Below are positions 55,727 to 63,846 of a stretch of DNA of 64,000 nucleotides, piece by piece (position 1 is the stretch's first letter; the number at the start of each line of letters is the position of its first letter). The DNA lies in assembly GCA_900317325.1 (NCBI GenBank), contig ONGE01000010.1, positions 37,231 through 101,230 on the forward strand, written 5' to 3'. The notes beneath the pieces were generated by a model. It did no database searches. It had not been told where the DNA came from and saw only the letters and a program-made list of their open reading frames with translations. The stretch comes from an uncultured Prevotellaceae bacterium. Lineage in GTDB: Bacteria > Bacteroidota > Bacteroidia > Bacteroidales > Muribaculaceae. Made by a program: the position numbers and the translations under genes.

Positions 55727-56329
55727 TTATTTCTCAACGTAGATGCCGTCAACGTAGATACCCGAAGCATGAACGTGCTCGGGAGCGATCTCACCCACGG
55801 GAACGAGCTTCTCGGCCTCAACGACTACATAGTCGGCTGCGGTGGCCATCAGCGGGTTGAAGTTGTTGGTGGTGCCCAGGAATACCATGTTACCGAACTC
55901 GTCAACGATGTTGGCGCGCAGGAAAACGGTAACGATGTCCTTGCCGTCGGCCATGATGGTTCCCAGACCGGTGGGGGTCAACACGCCGCCAAGGCCAGCG
56001 CCTGCTGCACGGATACGCTCGGCCAGGGTGCCCTGGGGAACGTACTCGACGATGAGGGTACCCTCATTCTTCTGCAAGGCCGTCTGCTTGTTGGTGCCCG
56101 TGTGAGACACGATAGCCTTCTTTACCTGATGATTGCTGACCAGCTTGCCGTGAGCCACCTCGTCATAGGCGGTGTCGTTAGCGATGATAGTGAGGTCTTT
56201 AACACCCTTTTCTACAATGGCGTCGATAATCTGGGTGGCACTGCCGTTACCCAAGAAACCGCCAAACATGATTGTCATACCGTCCTGTACTTTCTCGACG
56301 GCTTGTTCCAATGTGATTTGTTTGTTCAT
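55727..56329 (-). CDS. atoD: Butyryl-CoA:acetoacetate CoA transferase, alpha subunit
   Basis: 200 residues, subunit A family. DGMTIMFGGFLGNGSATQII contains the glycine-rich CoA-binding loop, followed by SNHQVKKAIVSHTGTNKQT, VEYVPQGTLAERIRAAGAGL, and FLRANIVDEFGNMVFLGTTN. First gene of the cluster. Its partner, encoded at 46296-46955, is separated from it by eight genes. Together they convert butyryl-CoA plus acetoacetate to butyrate plus acetoacetyl-CoA. Confidence 0.88.
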   Translation of the reverse strand: MNKQITLEQAVEKVQDGMTIMFGGFLGNGSATQIIDAIVEKGVKDLTIIANDTAYDEVAHGKLVSNHQVKKAIVSHTGTNKQTALQKNEGTLIVEYVPQGTLAERIRAAGAGLGGVLTPTGLGTIMADGKDIVTVFLRANIVDEFGNMVFLGTTNNFNPLMATAADYVVVEAEKLVPVGEIAPEHVHASGIYVDGIYVEK

Positions 56330-56373
56330 AATGCTTATATTTTGGAATTATCGGTTTATGTCGTAATTGGCTG

Positions 56374-56381
56374 CAAATATA
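56374..56381 (-). promoter_or_regulatory. Putative -7 box of the lysine fermentation cluster
   Basis: Minus-strand TATATTTG is an exact TAnnTTTG, 44 bases upstream of the atoD ATG. The -33 position is poor (GCTG), suggesting activation is needed. Confidence 0.5.
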
Positions 56382-56578
56382 GAAAATTTTCCCCGATTTT
56401 CAGCAGTTCCGGGCATTATTTTATTAACTTTTTATCTATTATATAGATAACTGCAATAATTACAGTACTTTGACTTTATCGGCAAGTGGATGCATGGAGA
56501 TTGGCCAACAATATGTCATTCATTAATCCTCAAATCCACAATCCACGATTTAATAACCTAAAAATAACATGTCAAAGA

Positions 56579-56609
56579 TTTGTTTATACAAAAAAAACAA
56601 GTAACTTTG
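56579..56609 (+). promoter_or_regulatory. Promoter of the secreted-protein gene at 56725
   Basis: TTTG (56579-56582), 19 bases, TAACTTTG (56602-56609): full consensus match. It predicts a leader of about 110 bases. Confidence 0.75.
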
Positions 56610-56724
56610 CATTTTCAGATAAGAACCTGGGTCGCACCAGGGTGTCGTGGTGATATTTCAATCTACAACACTGATACTCAATAGATTATTTTTTTATTGT
56701 TTAACCAACTTATACTAACCAATT

Positions 56725-57612
56725 ATGACCAAACATTTACTTTTCACGCTTGTTGCCGTTTTGGCAAGTTTATGCATGAATGCTTCACCCTCGGTAGACT
56801 ATACCGTTGACGCAGTGGGCACCGATTTCATTACCATCACTTTCACGCCCAACAGTGAAGCGGCAGGTTACGCCTTCTGCCTGTTTGAAGCCGGCACGGC
56901 CGAGCAACAGTTTGCCATGTTCGGGCCCTGGATGGGTTTCCAGACCATGGGCGACATGATTAAGGCCTGGGGTATCACCAAGACCGAGACTTACCAGCAC
57001 ACCTGGACCAACCAGTCGCCTGGCAAGGATTATGAGATTTATGTACAATGCTGGGATGCCGACGGCGTGGATGCCGACATGATCATCATTCCCGTTACCA
57101 CCGCCAACATGGGTGGCACCGGCGAGGCTGTGATGAACATCGAGATCGGCGAGTTCGGCGGCAATGAGGATTACGGCTATTACCAGTTTGTGATCTACAC
57201 CCCCAACGAGGAAGTGGCCGTTCACCACGACATCATCATCCTGAAATCGGCCTACGAGTCCGAAGAATGGGGTATGGAGAACCTGCTCAACTACCTCATG
57301 CAGGATAACCCCTATGATCCCTATTGGGACCAGTATGGTGTTGATGAGGCTCAATGGAATGCCGAGCCCGACACCTGGTACATCGCCTTCTCGATCGGCA
57401 AGAACGCCCTCGGCGAATGGGGTCCCCTGGCAAGTCTCGAGTTCAAGACTCCGGGCATGACAGGCATCAACGAGGCTGCTGTTGACAAGCAGGTAGCCGG
57501 TGTGCGCTACTACAATATCGCTGGTCAGGAAATGACCGAGGCCAACGGCCTGACCATCGTCGTGACCACCTATACCGACGGCACCACGAGCACCGCTAAG
57601 GTGATGAAGTAA
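56725..57612 (+). CDS. Secreted protein with FnIII-like start and conserved C-terminal tail
   Basis: 295 residues. Signal peptide MTKHLLFTLVAVLASLCMNA. Residues about 24-125 look FnIII-like (VDAVGTDFITITFTPNSEAA, then TWTNQSPGKDYEIYVQCWD). The middle is acidic and rich in aromatic residues. The last 40 residues, starting VAGVRYYNIAGQEM and containing LTIVVTTYTDGTTSTAKVMK, match the end of the unrelated partial protein at 63847, so they form a separate module, probably for sorting or anchoring. No enzyme motif recognised. Confidence 0.75.
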   Translation: MTKHLLFTLVAVLASLCMNASPSVDYTVDAVGTDFITITFTPNSEAAGYAFCLFEAGTAEQQFAMFGPWMGFQTMGDMIKAWGITKTETYQHTWTNQSPGKDYEIYVQCWDADGVDADMIIIPVTTANMGGTGEAVMNIEIGEFGGNEDYGYYQFVIYTPNEEVAVHHDIIILKSAYESEEWGMENLLNYLMQDNPYDPYWDQYGVDEAQWNAEPDTWYIAFSIGKNALGEWGPLASLEFKTPGMTGINEAAVDKQVAGVRYYNIAGQEMTEANGLTIVVTTYTDGTTSTAKVMK

Positions 57613-57648
57613 AGCCACAATAGAGACGGCTCAATCACCGTAAAACAA

Positions 57649-57694
57649 ATTATCGCCGACTATCTGTAAGAATAGTCGGCGATAATATTTTTTT
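57649..57694 (+). terminator. Intrinsic terminator after the secreted-protein gene
   Basis: Perfect 15-bp stem (57649-57663 with 57672-57686), 8-base loop, then seven T residues (57688-57694). Confidence 0.9.
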
Positions 57695-57722
57695 GCTTCA
57701 GTATTCTTGAAAAGCGGCCTCA

Positions 57723-58238
57723 TCAATTAACAACGTATAGCGGCTGAACATAAACATAATAATCATGATTATGAGTACCATCATCTATCACAATGCCAAT
57801 ATGATACAATCCATCAGGGATCATATAGTTATTTCTATTCGGTATTAGAGGGTTAACAAATGGATCACCCAGCAAAACATCGGTCAAGAAAAAATTGGCG
57901 CCATAATCAACCCCGTCGATTCTAAAATGAAACGGACAGTAACCATCATACACACCGTAAGCCGAGAAGGTACTATATACAGTATTCTCTTCATAAAATT
58001 CATCGAGCTGATGATATTCTTCGTTGCCATATTTATCAGTAAACACTACCCAAAAGCCATTATCATATGGACCATTGGCCCATTGATCTGTAAGGAGGTA
58101 GTTGATCAGGCCGGTCACATCGTTGATATTCACCTTGCCATCCTGGTTGTTGTCGCCGCGCAGGAAGTTGTCGGCCGATGCATTGAATGAGAGTGACAGC
58201 ATCGCGATAGAAGCCAACAAAAAAGAAATTCTATTCAT
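57723..58238 (-). CDS. Small secreted protein with a dockerin-like repeat
   Basis: 171 residues. Signal peptide MNRISFLLASIAMLSLSFNASA, then a single dockerin-type calcium-binding repeat (GDNNQDGKVNINDVTGLINY) directly after it. The remainder (NGFWVVFTDKYGNEEY, then FHFRIDGVDYGANFFL) resembles no family I know. Codon usage is more AT-rich than its neighbours. A dockerin repeat at the N-terminus is the reverse of the usual position. Secreted or surface protein of unknown role. Confidence 0.7.
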   Translation of the reverse strand: MNRISFLLASIAMLSLSFNASADNFLRGDNNQDGKVNINDVTGLINYLLTDQWANGPYDNGFWVVFTDKYGNEEYHQLDEFYEENTVYSTFSAYGVYDGYCPFHFRIDGVDYGANFFLTDVLLGDPFVNPLIPNRNNYMIPDGLYHIGIVIDDGTHNHDYYVYVQPLYVVN

Positions 58239-58314
58239 AATAGGAAAAATGAATTAAAAAAAGAGCTTTATAACCACCCCAATTCAAGCAGAATCACGTG
58301 TACAGCGTGGGTGT

Positions 58315-58341
58315 TTCCCTGTAGCCGATGGCTACAGGGAA
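58315..58341 (-). terminator. Hairpin downstream of the S9 peptidase gene
   Basis: Perfect 12-bp stem (58315-58326 with 58330-58341) and a 3-base loop, with no real T run. Probable 3' end or stabilising hairpin of the peptidase mRNA. Confidence 0.55.
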
Positions 58342-58392
58342 CGCCAGTAAGAACTATTCATTCAGTTGATGAACAACCTGATACTCAGGTCA

Positions 58393-60573
58393 TCACTTCA
58401 AATAGTCATCGAAGTAGCGGGTGATGCGCTCATGCAAGTGAACGCTCTGGTGGCCGCGCATGTTGTGGCCCTGGCCGGGATAGACGTAGAAGTCGGGCTG
58501 CGTGCCGGCAGCGATGCAGGCCTTGAGGAAGCTGTAGGCATGCTGGGGCACCACGGTGGGATCGTTCAGGCCGATGATGATCTGCAGACGGCCCTTGAGG
58601 TCGGCAGCCTTGTTGATCAGGCTGGTCTTCTTGTAGCCCTCAGGGTTGGTTTGGGGCGTGTCCATGTAGCGCTCGCCGTACATCACCTCATACCATTTCC
58701 AGTCGATGACAGGGCCGCCGGCCACACCCACCTTGAATACATCGGGATAGTTGGTCATCAGGCTGATGGTCATGAAACCGCCGAAGCTCCATCCGTGCAC
58801 GCCCAGGCGCGCAGTGTCCACATAGTTGAGGGTGCGCAGGAAATCCACACCGCACATCTGATCCTGCATCTCGACCTGGCCCAGCTGGCGGAAGGTGGCC
58901 TGCTCGAAGTCACGGCCACGGTTCTCGCTGCCGCGGTTGTCGAGGATAAAGAGGACATAACCGCGCTGTGCCATATAGGTCTCCCAACTGCGGCTGCTCC
59001 AGTGCCAGCGGGCATCCACATTGTGGGCATGCGGGCCACCATAGACATAGACCACGGTGGGATATTTCTTCGTTTCGTCGAAGTCGGTGGGCAGCACCAG
59101 GCGGTAGTAGAGGTCGGTGACGCCGTCGGCGGCCTTGATGGAACCGCAGCGATACTCGGGCACGGTGTAACCCTGCCAGGGGTCGGGAGCGGTGAAGTAG
59201 CGGTACTGCTTGTTGTTGCGGGTGTCCACGATGGCAATGTTGCGGGGCACATCGGGCTCCTGATAGTTGTCGATGAGCCAAGCACCACTGTCGCTCAGGC
59301 GGCCGCTGTGCCACCCTCGCCCACCCTCGTCGATGCGGGTGAGCTGACCTGAGGCGACATCCACGCGGTAGAGGTTCTGCTGGATGGGATTGTCGGCATT
59401 GGCGCTGATGATGACAGCCTTGCGCTCGGCATCAAAGCCCAACAGCTCCATCACCACCCACTCGCCACGCGTGAGCTGGCGCAATTGGTTACCGTTGATG
59501 TCATAGAGGTAGAGGTGGTTATAGCCATCCTTCTCGCTCCACAGGATGAATTTCTCGTTGTCCCACGGCAGGAAGGTGATGGGGAATTGCGGCTCGACAT
59601 ATTTGGGATGCTCCTCGTGATAGAGGGCCTTGATGCGGTTGCCGGTCGTTGCATCATAGGCGACAAGGTCCACCACGTTCTGGTCGCGGTTACCCTCCAT
59701 CATATAGACGATGTTGCCCTCGGGATTCCATGAGATATTGGAGAAATAGCGGTCGGTGGGGTCACCGGCCTTGAGATAGACGGTGTCGCCCGTAGCCACG
59801 TCGAGCACGCCCACCCACACCAGATGAGAGGTCTGGCCGGCCATCGGATATTTCTCGGGAGCAGGCTCGGCAATGACGCGGGTGGTGTCGTCCAGCTCAG
59901 GGACATCGACCAGCGGATAGTCGGTCACCATGCTCTGGTCCATGCGGTAGAAGGCCAATCGCGTGCCCTGGGGGTTCCAGAACAGACCACCCTCGATGCC
60001 GAACTCGTTGCGATGAACGCTCTGGCCATAGACCAGGTTGCGCGAGCCGTCGCTGGTCACTTGGCGGGCATTGCCGGCGGCATCGGCGACAAACAGGTTA
60101 TCGTCCTTGACATAGGCCATGGCGCGGCTCTGGTTGTTCCATTCCTCGGCTACAGCGCCCACTACCCTGCTCTGCCGCCAATCCACCTTGCGCGTCTTGA
60201 AGTTGACGAGCAGGCGCTCATTGTTGTTGTAGAGCATAGCCACGGGCTTGCCAGCATAGGGGAAAGACGCATAATTGAGACTGCCGATCTGCATTCCGTC
60301 CTCGGTCAGGCCAGCGCCCTTGTTGAGGCGATCGCGCGTGAAGAGCACTTTTTCCTTGCCCTTGACGGGATCTACCGTCCAGCAGGTGTCCTTGCCGAGG
60401 CGCACCAGCTGGTCGCCCCACCAGGTGAGCGAACGGTTCTGCGGAATCATGTTGCGGTAGTTCTTGCCACCGAAGTTCAGGTCCTCGAGAGTGAACTGCT
60501 GTTGAGCCGTCATCGGCAGCGCCAGCAGAGCCAGCAGCAACAGCGTCAAGCCATGTAGTCTGTTTGTTTTCAT
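58393..60573 (-). CDS. Dipeptidyl peptidase IV-type S9 family serine peptidase
   Basis: 726 residues from ATG 60573 (MKTNRLHGLTLLLLALLALP, signal peptide ending MTAQ); a start at 60594 adds seven polar residues. N-terminal beta-propeller (about 35-470) and C-terminal alpha/beta hydrolase. The catalytic serine is Ser596 in HGWSFGGFM; the Asp is in IIGLNDPTVVPQ and the His in YPGQGHNMRGH. The propeller contains RVIAEPAPEKYPMAGQ; a DPP-IV-like double-Glu loop was not found by eye. Such periplasmic enzymes release X-Pro or other dipeptides from peptides, which would also feed the amino-acid fermentation upstream; that link is inference. Confidence 0.9.
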   Translation of the reverse strand: MKTNRLHGLTLLLLALLALPMTAQQQFTLEDLNFGGKNYRNMIPQNRSLTWWGDQLVRLGKDTCWTVDPVKGKEKVLFTRDRLNKGAGLTEDGMQIGSLNYASFPYAGKPVAMLYNNNERLLVNFKTRKVDWRQSRVVGAVAEEWNNQSRAMAYVKDDNLFVADAAGNARQVTSDGSRNLVYGQSVHRNEFGIEGGLFWNPQGTRLAFYRMDQSMVTDYPLVDVPELDDTTRVIAEPAPEKYPMAGQTSHLVWVGVLDVATGDTVYLKAGDPTDRYFSNISWNPEGNIVYMMEGNRDQNVVDLVAYDATTGNRIKALYHEEHPKYVEPQFPITFLPWDNEKFILWSEKDGYNHLYLYDINGNQLRQLTRGEWVVMELLGFDAERKAVIISANADNPIQQNLYRVDVASGQLTRIDEGGRGWHSGRLSDSGAWLIDNYQEPDVPRNIAIVDTRNNKQYRYFTAPDPWQGYTVPEYRCGSIKAADGVTDLYYRLVLPTDFDETKKYPTVVYVYGGPHAHNVDARWHWSSRSWETYMAQRGYVLFILDNRGSENRGRDFEQATFRQLGQVEMQDQMCGVDFLRTLNYVDTARLGVHGWSFGGFMTISLMTNYPDVFKVGVAGGPVIDWKWYEVMYGERYMDTPQTNPEGYKKTSLINKAADLKGRLQIIIGLNDPTVVPQHAYSFLKACIAAGTQPDFYVYPGQGHNMRGHQSVHLHERITRYFDDYLK

Positions 60574-60611
60574 TGTAGGGAGGTTTGATGTCATTGGTTG
60601 ATATTATGTCG

Positions 60612-60645
60612 CAAATTTACGGCTTTATTCTGAAAACAGGGCAAA
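60612..60645 (-). promoter_or_regulatory. Putative promoter of the S9 peptidase gene
   Basis: Minus-strand TAAATTTG at 60619-60612 is an exact -7 box; TTTG at 60645-60642 lies 22 bases upstream. It overlaps the divergent promoter of the next gene. Confidence 0.55.
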
Positions 60646-60660
60646 AGTTTTGTAACTTTG
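60629..60660 (+). promoter_or_regulatory. Putative promoter of the DUF4369 lipoprotein gene
   Basis: TCTG (60629-60632), 20 bases, TAACTTTG (60653-60660). The -7 box ends only 8 bases before the ATG at 60669, so the mRNA would have almost no leader. Confidence 0.6.
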
Positions 60661-60668
60661 CACTCACG

Positions 60669-61304
60669 ATGAAAAAGAAAACACTGATAACCGGACTGGC
60701 AGCAGGGTTCTGCTTCGCTGCCATGATGACTGGATGTGACCAGCAGGGTGCATCAGGCCCCAGAAGCTACACCGTGACCTGCTCGCTCGACGGCCAGATG
60801 AAATGCGACAGCGCCACGCTGCTCGTGCTCGAGGAGGATTACCACAAGCTGCGGGTGTGCGGCACAGCACGCGCCCACGAGAGGACATTCACTTTCAAGG
60901 GGCAGACCGAAGGCCCCAAAGTGGCACTCCTGCGTTGGGACAACGACACGACGCGGCCCTTCCACTTCGTGCTCGAGGCAGGCAACATCGCCCTCGACAT
61001 CAAGCCCGGCTCATGGCGAGCGACCGGCAGCGCCCAGAACAGGGACTACATGCACTTTGTCAATCAGCGCAACGCCATCGTGAACGCCCGTGTCGCCCTG
61101 TGGCAAGATTACCTCAAGGCTGCCGAGAACTCGACGCTCAAGCGTGACGACGAGCTGCGCATGGTGCGCCAGGACAGTCTGCTCAACGACTCGCTGCAGC
61201 GCATCACCGTCGAGCGCATCAACCGCGGTGACGCCGTGGCCCGCATCATCCGCGACCGCTACGCCTCCCAACTCGACCAACAACACATGCGCCGCCTCAA
61301 GTAG
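60669..61304 (+). CDS. DUF4369-type lipoprotein without thioredoxin domain
   Basis: 211 residues from ATG 60669 (lipobox AAMMTGC). A start at 60585 would place the signal 28 residues in and cross the promoter, so it is rejected. Residues about 30-130 match the DUF4369 pattern (YTVTCSLDG, FTFKGQTEGPKVALLR, FHFVLEAGNIALDIKPG, TGSAQNRDYMHF) that usually precedes a TlpA-like thioredoxin domain. Here the rest is only a charged helix (about 135-211), so the redox domain is missing. Role unknown. Confidence 0.7.
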   Translation: MKKKTLITGLAAGFCFAAMMTGCDQQGASGPRSYTVTCSLDGQMKCDSATLLVLEEDYHKLRVCGTARAHERTFTFKGQTEGPKVALLRWDNDTTRPFHFVLEAGNIALDIKPGSWRATGSAQNRDYMHFVNQRNAIVNARVALWQDYLKAAENSTLKRDDELRMVRQDSLLNDSLQRITVERINRGDAVARIIRDRYASQLDQQHMRRLK

Positions 61305-61345
61305 AGCCCTGGCCTCACGTAATCAGCAACCACAGGCACAAAATA

Positions 61346-61379
61346 AATCTCCCTGCCGGCAGATGCCAGCAGGGAGATT
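61346..61379 (+). terminator. Hairpin terminator between convergent genes
   Basis: 11-bp perfect stem (61346-61356 with 61369-61379), then CTTTGTT. Lies between the DUF4369 gene and the OmpA gene and may serve both. Confidence 0.65.
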
Positions 61380-61425
61380 CTTTGTTCTGTTACTCAGAAC
61401 ACGCTGTTTCTTGCGATGTCAAGAA

Positions 61426-62658
61426 TTAGTTCTTAACGATGAGCTCGCAGATCGAAACGCGGTTCCAGCTCAGCTCCTGGAACATGTCGGTCTCGCCACA
61501 ACCCTGAGCGGTGATGCGGCTGGGCTCAATCTTGTACTTGTTGATCAGCATGTTCTTAACAGCCTCGGCGCGGCCATTGGCCAGGCGGATGTTGTTGTCG
61601 TGCGGGCCCTCGGTCGAAGCATAACCCTTGATGTCAACAGTGGCAGTGGGGTTGTTCTTCAGGTACATGGCAACGCGCTCAACATTGGGCTGCTGGTCAG
61701 CGGTGATGTTGGTCTTGTTAACCTTGAAGTGAACGAGAACGTTCATGTACTTAGCGTTGGGATCAACTGCCTTTGCGGGCTCGGGCTTGTTAGCCTTGCG
61801 AGCAGCATCCAGGTCGCGCTGGAGCTGAGCGTTGCGAGCGTTAGCGGCGTCGAGGTCACCCTGCAGACCGTTGAGCTGGCCACGCAGACCATTGATCTGA
61901 CCGTTCAGAGCGTCGATGTCATCCTGGCTGTACTTGTAGGGGCAGAAAGTGATGTAACGCTCGCCGTTGCTACCCTTGAAGTGGTAGGTGATACCAGCCT
62001 CAAGCTCTACAGCGTTCATCTGGCTCTTGCCGTTGTGGGGCTCACCCTCCCACTCATAGCGGGCATTGCTGTTGAAGCGGTAAGGAATCATAACGTCACC
62101 GTTCATGTCCCAAACAACGCTGGGCTTCAAGCTGAAGGTCCAAGCACGGTTCTCACCGAAGTTGAAGTTCAGGTTGGCACCAGCCTTGGTGTACCAGCTG
62201 TTGTAGTCGTTGCCATAAACATCGGCAGACTCACCGCGATGGAAGGCGTGCAGCCAACCAGCACCGATAACGCCCTCGATCTCGAAGAAGCGGGGCTTGC
62301 CAGCATAACCTGCGAAGAGGTTACCCAGGTTTACAGTACCAAACAGACCGGCCAGAGTGTGGTCGATGATGTTCGGGCTCTTGGGTCCCCAGTAGTTGGG
62401 CTCCTTCCACCAGCTGGTGGTGTTGATGGTAGCCTCACCCTCAACGCCCATGCCGAATACCGGAGTCAGCTGCTTCTTGATCTCCAAACCGAAGATGCCA
62501 CGAGCACTGGGCCAGAATGCATAACCCTGGAAGGGCATGATAGCACCACCCTTCAAGGTTACCGACATGTTGTCAAAGAACTTGTTCTGCTCAAGAGACT
62601 GAGCCTGAGCAGCAAACACGCCCATCAAAAGGGCTAAAGTCAAGATAATCTTTTTCAT
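61426..62658 (-). CDS. OmpA-family outer membrane protein with coiled-coil linker
   Basis: 410 residues from ATG 62658 (MKKIILTLALLMGVFAAQAQ, signal peptide). N-terminal beta-barrel (about 20-255, FDNMSVTLKGGAIMPFQGYA, VGAGW-type strands), then a leucine/asparagine-rich coiled coil (about 260-300, IDALNGQINGLRGQLNGLQG), and an OmpA peptidoglycan-binding domain (about 315-410) with VDIKGYASTEGPHDNNIRLA and NGRAEAVKNMLINKYKIEPS. It links the outer membrane to the cell wall. Likely highly expressed, given its consensus promoter. Confidence 0.92.
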   Translation of the reverse strand: MKKIILTLALLMGVFAAQAQSLEQNKFFDNMSVTLKGGAIMPFQGYAFWPSARGIFGLEIKKQLTPVFGMGVEGEATINTTSWWKEPNYWGPKSPNIIDHTLAGLFGTVNLGNLFAGYAGKPRFFEIEGVIGAGWLHAFHRGESADVYGNDYNSWYTKAGANLNFNFGENRAWTFSLKPSVVWDMNGDVMIPYRFNSNARYEWEGEPHNGKSQMNAVELEAGITYHFKGSNGERYITFCPYKYSQDDIDALNGQINGLRGQLNGLQGDLDAANARNAQLQRDLDAARKANKPEPAKAVDPNAKYMNVLVHFKVNKTNITADQQPNVERVAMYLKNNPTATVDIKGYASTEGPHDNNIRLANGRAEAVKNMLINKYKIEPSRITAQGCGETDMFQELSWNRVSICELIVKN

Positions 62659-63035
62659 TTTTAATAAAATTTTATTAAACACTATTAGTTAAATTTGTCG
62701 CAAAAGTAATATAAATTTCTTATACAGCCAAAATTTAACGTTCTTTAAGAAAGAAAACCGCCTAAAAATCGCCATTCTTAGCACATTTTCGCTGATTTTC
62801 ATTCTGAAATCACATTAATTTCAGCCTATTTAATCATTAATCAAGCAAAAGTATATCAAAAAAATGGAATACACAAGTTTTGGCTTATTTTTTTCAATAT
62901 AATAAGGAGAAAGGATAGCAAAACGAGCGAACCAGCCCCTTGAACTGTCATGCGATATTCATCGATACTTACAATTTGTCATCGCCACCTAACAGTCCAC
63001 CTACAGGCAGGTGCATCCACGCTTTGCCCATGGCA
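62659..63035. other. AT-rich intergenic region upstream of the OmpA gene
   Basis: 377 bases with no gene. Besides the OmpA promoter, a second minus-strand -7 match (TACTTTTG at 62853-62846 with CTTG at 62877-62874, spacing 20) may be an extra promoter. Confidence 0.5.
62701..62732 (-). promoter_or_regulatory. Promoter of the OmpA-family gene
   Basis: Minus-strand TTTG (62732-62729), 20 bases, TACTTTTG (62708-62701): full consensus. 42 bases from the ATG. Confidence 0.8.
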
Positions 63036-63713
63036 TCAAGCTCGCACGATGACATCAATGATGGCGTTGACATCGGCCACGCTCACCTCGCCGTCGCGGT
63101 TGACATCGGCACGCTTGAGCAGTTCCTGATCATCGCTGCCTGCCAGAATCAGGTCCAGCACGGCGTTGACATCGGCCACACTCACCTCGCCGTCCAGATT
63201 GACGTCGCCGAACAGCGAAGAAGTCATCACAATCTGTCTGACGGCGCCGTTGCTGCTGACATCACCACGCCACGAGGCAAAGCGCAACCGTGCCGACGAC
63301 ATTGTTTTGGGCACACGGATAGACATGTCGATGTAATTGGTGCGGCTCACGCTGACGGGCCTGAACGTCACCGAATCGATCGGCATCCCGCTCTCGTCGA
63401 GAAGCGTCGCCGTTAGCGCCACTTTACTCACATTGAAACCATCGCTCTGCCATTGGTCGGTGATCCAAGTCACATTCATGTCGATGATGTGACCGGCAAG
63501 GCAGGCAAACGCAGGTGAAGTCAACGTCAGGTGCAGGCCCTGACTGGTGGTGTAAAGCACAATGCGGTTATTGAGGATGTTGGCCTGATTGAGTTCGATG
63601 GCGGGATTGGTATAGACCCAATCTTCATAACTCTTGGACGAGAACTGGGGCACCTGGGCATGGACACTCAACATCACCAAGGCAAGCAACGCTAGCAGGA
63701 AACAATTTTTCAT
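63036..63713 (-). CDS. Secreted protein with C-terminal dockerin-like module
   Basis: 225 residues from ATG 63713 (MKNCFLLALLALVMLSVHAQ); ATG 63716 is adjacent and equally possible. Earlier ATG 63782 crosses the promoter. The middle (about 22-150) is a beta-rich domain of unknown family (IVLYTTSQGLHLTLTSPAFA, MNVTWITDQWQSDGF). The end holds two calcium-binding dockerin-type repeats, GDVNLDGEVSVADVNAVLDL and ADVNRDGEVSVADVNAIIDV, giving a complete type I dockerin-like pair. No cohesin was seen in the window. Confidence 0.8.
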   Translation of the reverse strand: MKNCFLLALLALVMLSVHAQVPQFSSKSYEDWVYTNPAIELNQANILNNRIVLYTTSQGLHLTLTSPAFACLAGHIIDMNVTWITDQWQSDGFNVSKVALTATLLDESGMPIDSVTFRPVSVSRTNYIDMSIRVPKTMSSARLRFASWRGDVSSNGAVRQIVMTSSLFGDVNLDGEVSVADVNAVLDLILAGSDDQELLKRADVNRDGEVSVADVNAIIDVIVRA

Positions 63714-63739
63714 CATAAGCCTATAAGGTATTGGATTCA

Positions 63740-63770
63740 CAAAATTACCACAAATCATCGACACAACAAA
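63740..63770 (-). promoter_or_regulatory. Promoter of the dockerin-like protein gene
   Basis: Minus-strand TTTG (63770-63767), 19 bases, TAATTTTG (63747-63740): full consensus. The -33 element overlaps the end of the adjacent 32-bp palindrome. Confidence 0.75.
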
Positions 63771-63800
63771 GAGGAGGCGCAAAATTTTGCGCCTCCTCTT
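63769..63800 (-). terminator. 32-bp perfect palindrome after the partial secreted-protein gene
   Basis: AAGAGGAGGCGCAAAA followed by its exact complement. On the minus strand it lies 46 bases beyond the stop at 63847 and is followed by TGTTGTGT, a weak T run. Likely terminator. Confidence 0.65.
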
Positions 63801-63846
63801 AATTTCATTCTAATAGCTAATAGCTAAATACTAACAGCTACTTGGA

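Larger units (their letters stand above)
56330..56724. other. Divergent control region of the lysine cluster
   Basis: 395 AT-rich bases between atoD and the secreted-protein gene. Contains the two promoters annotated separately. An AT-rich symmetric stretch around 56432-56465 was noted but no firm operator. Confidence 0.55.

Noticed and set aside
61090-62637. 515-residue plus-strand ORF opposite the OmpA gene
   Set aside because: Lies across the end of the DUF4369 gene and antisense to OmpA; no recognisable domains.
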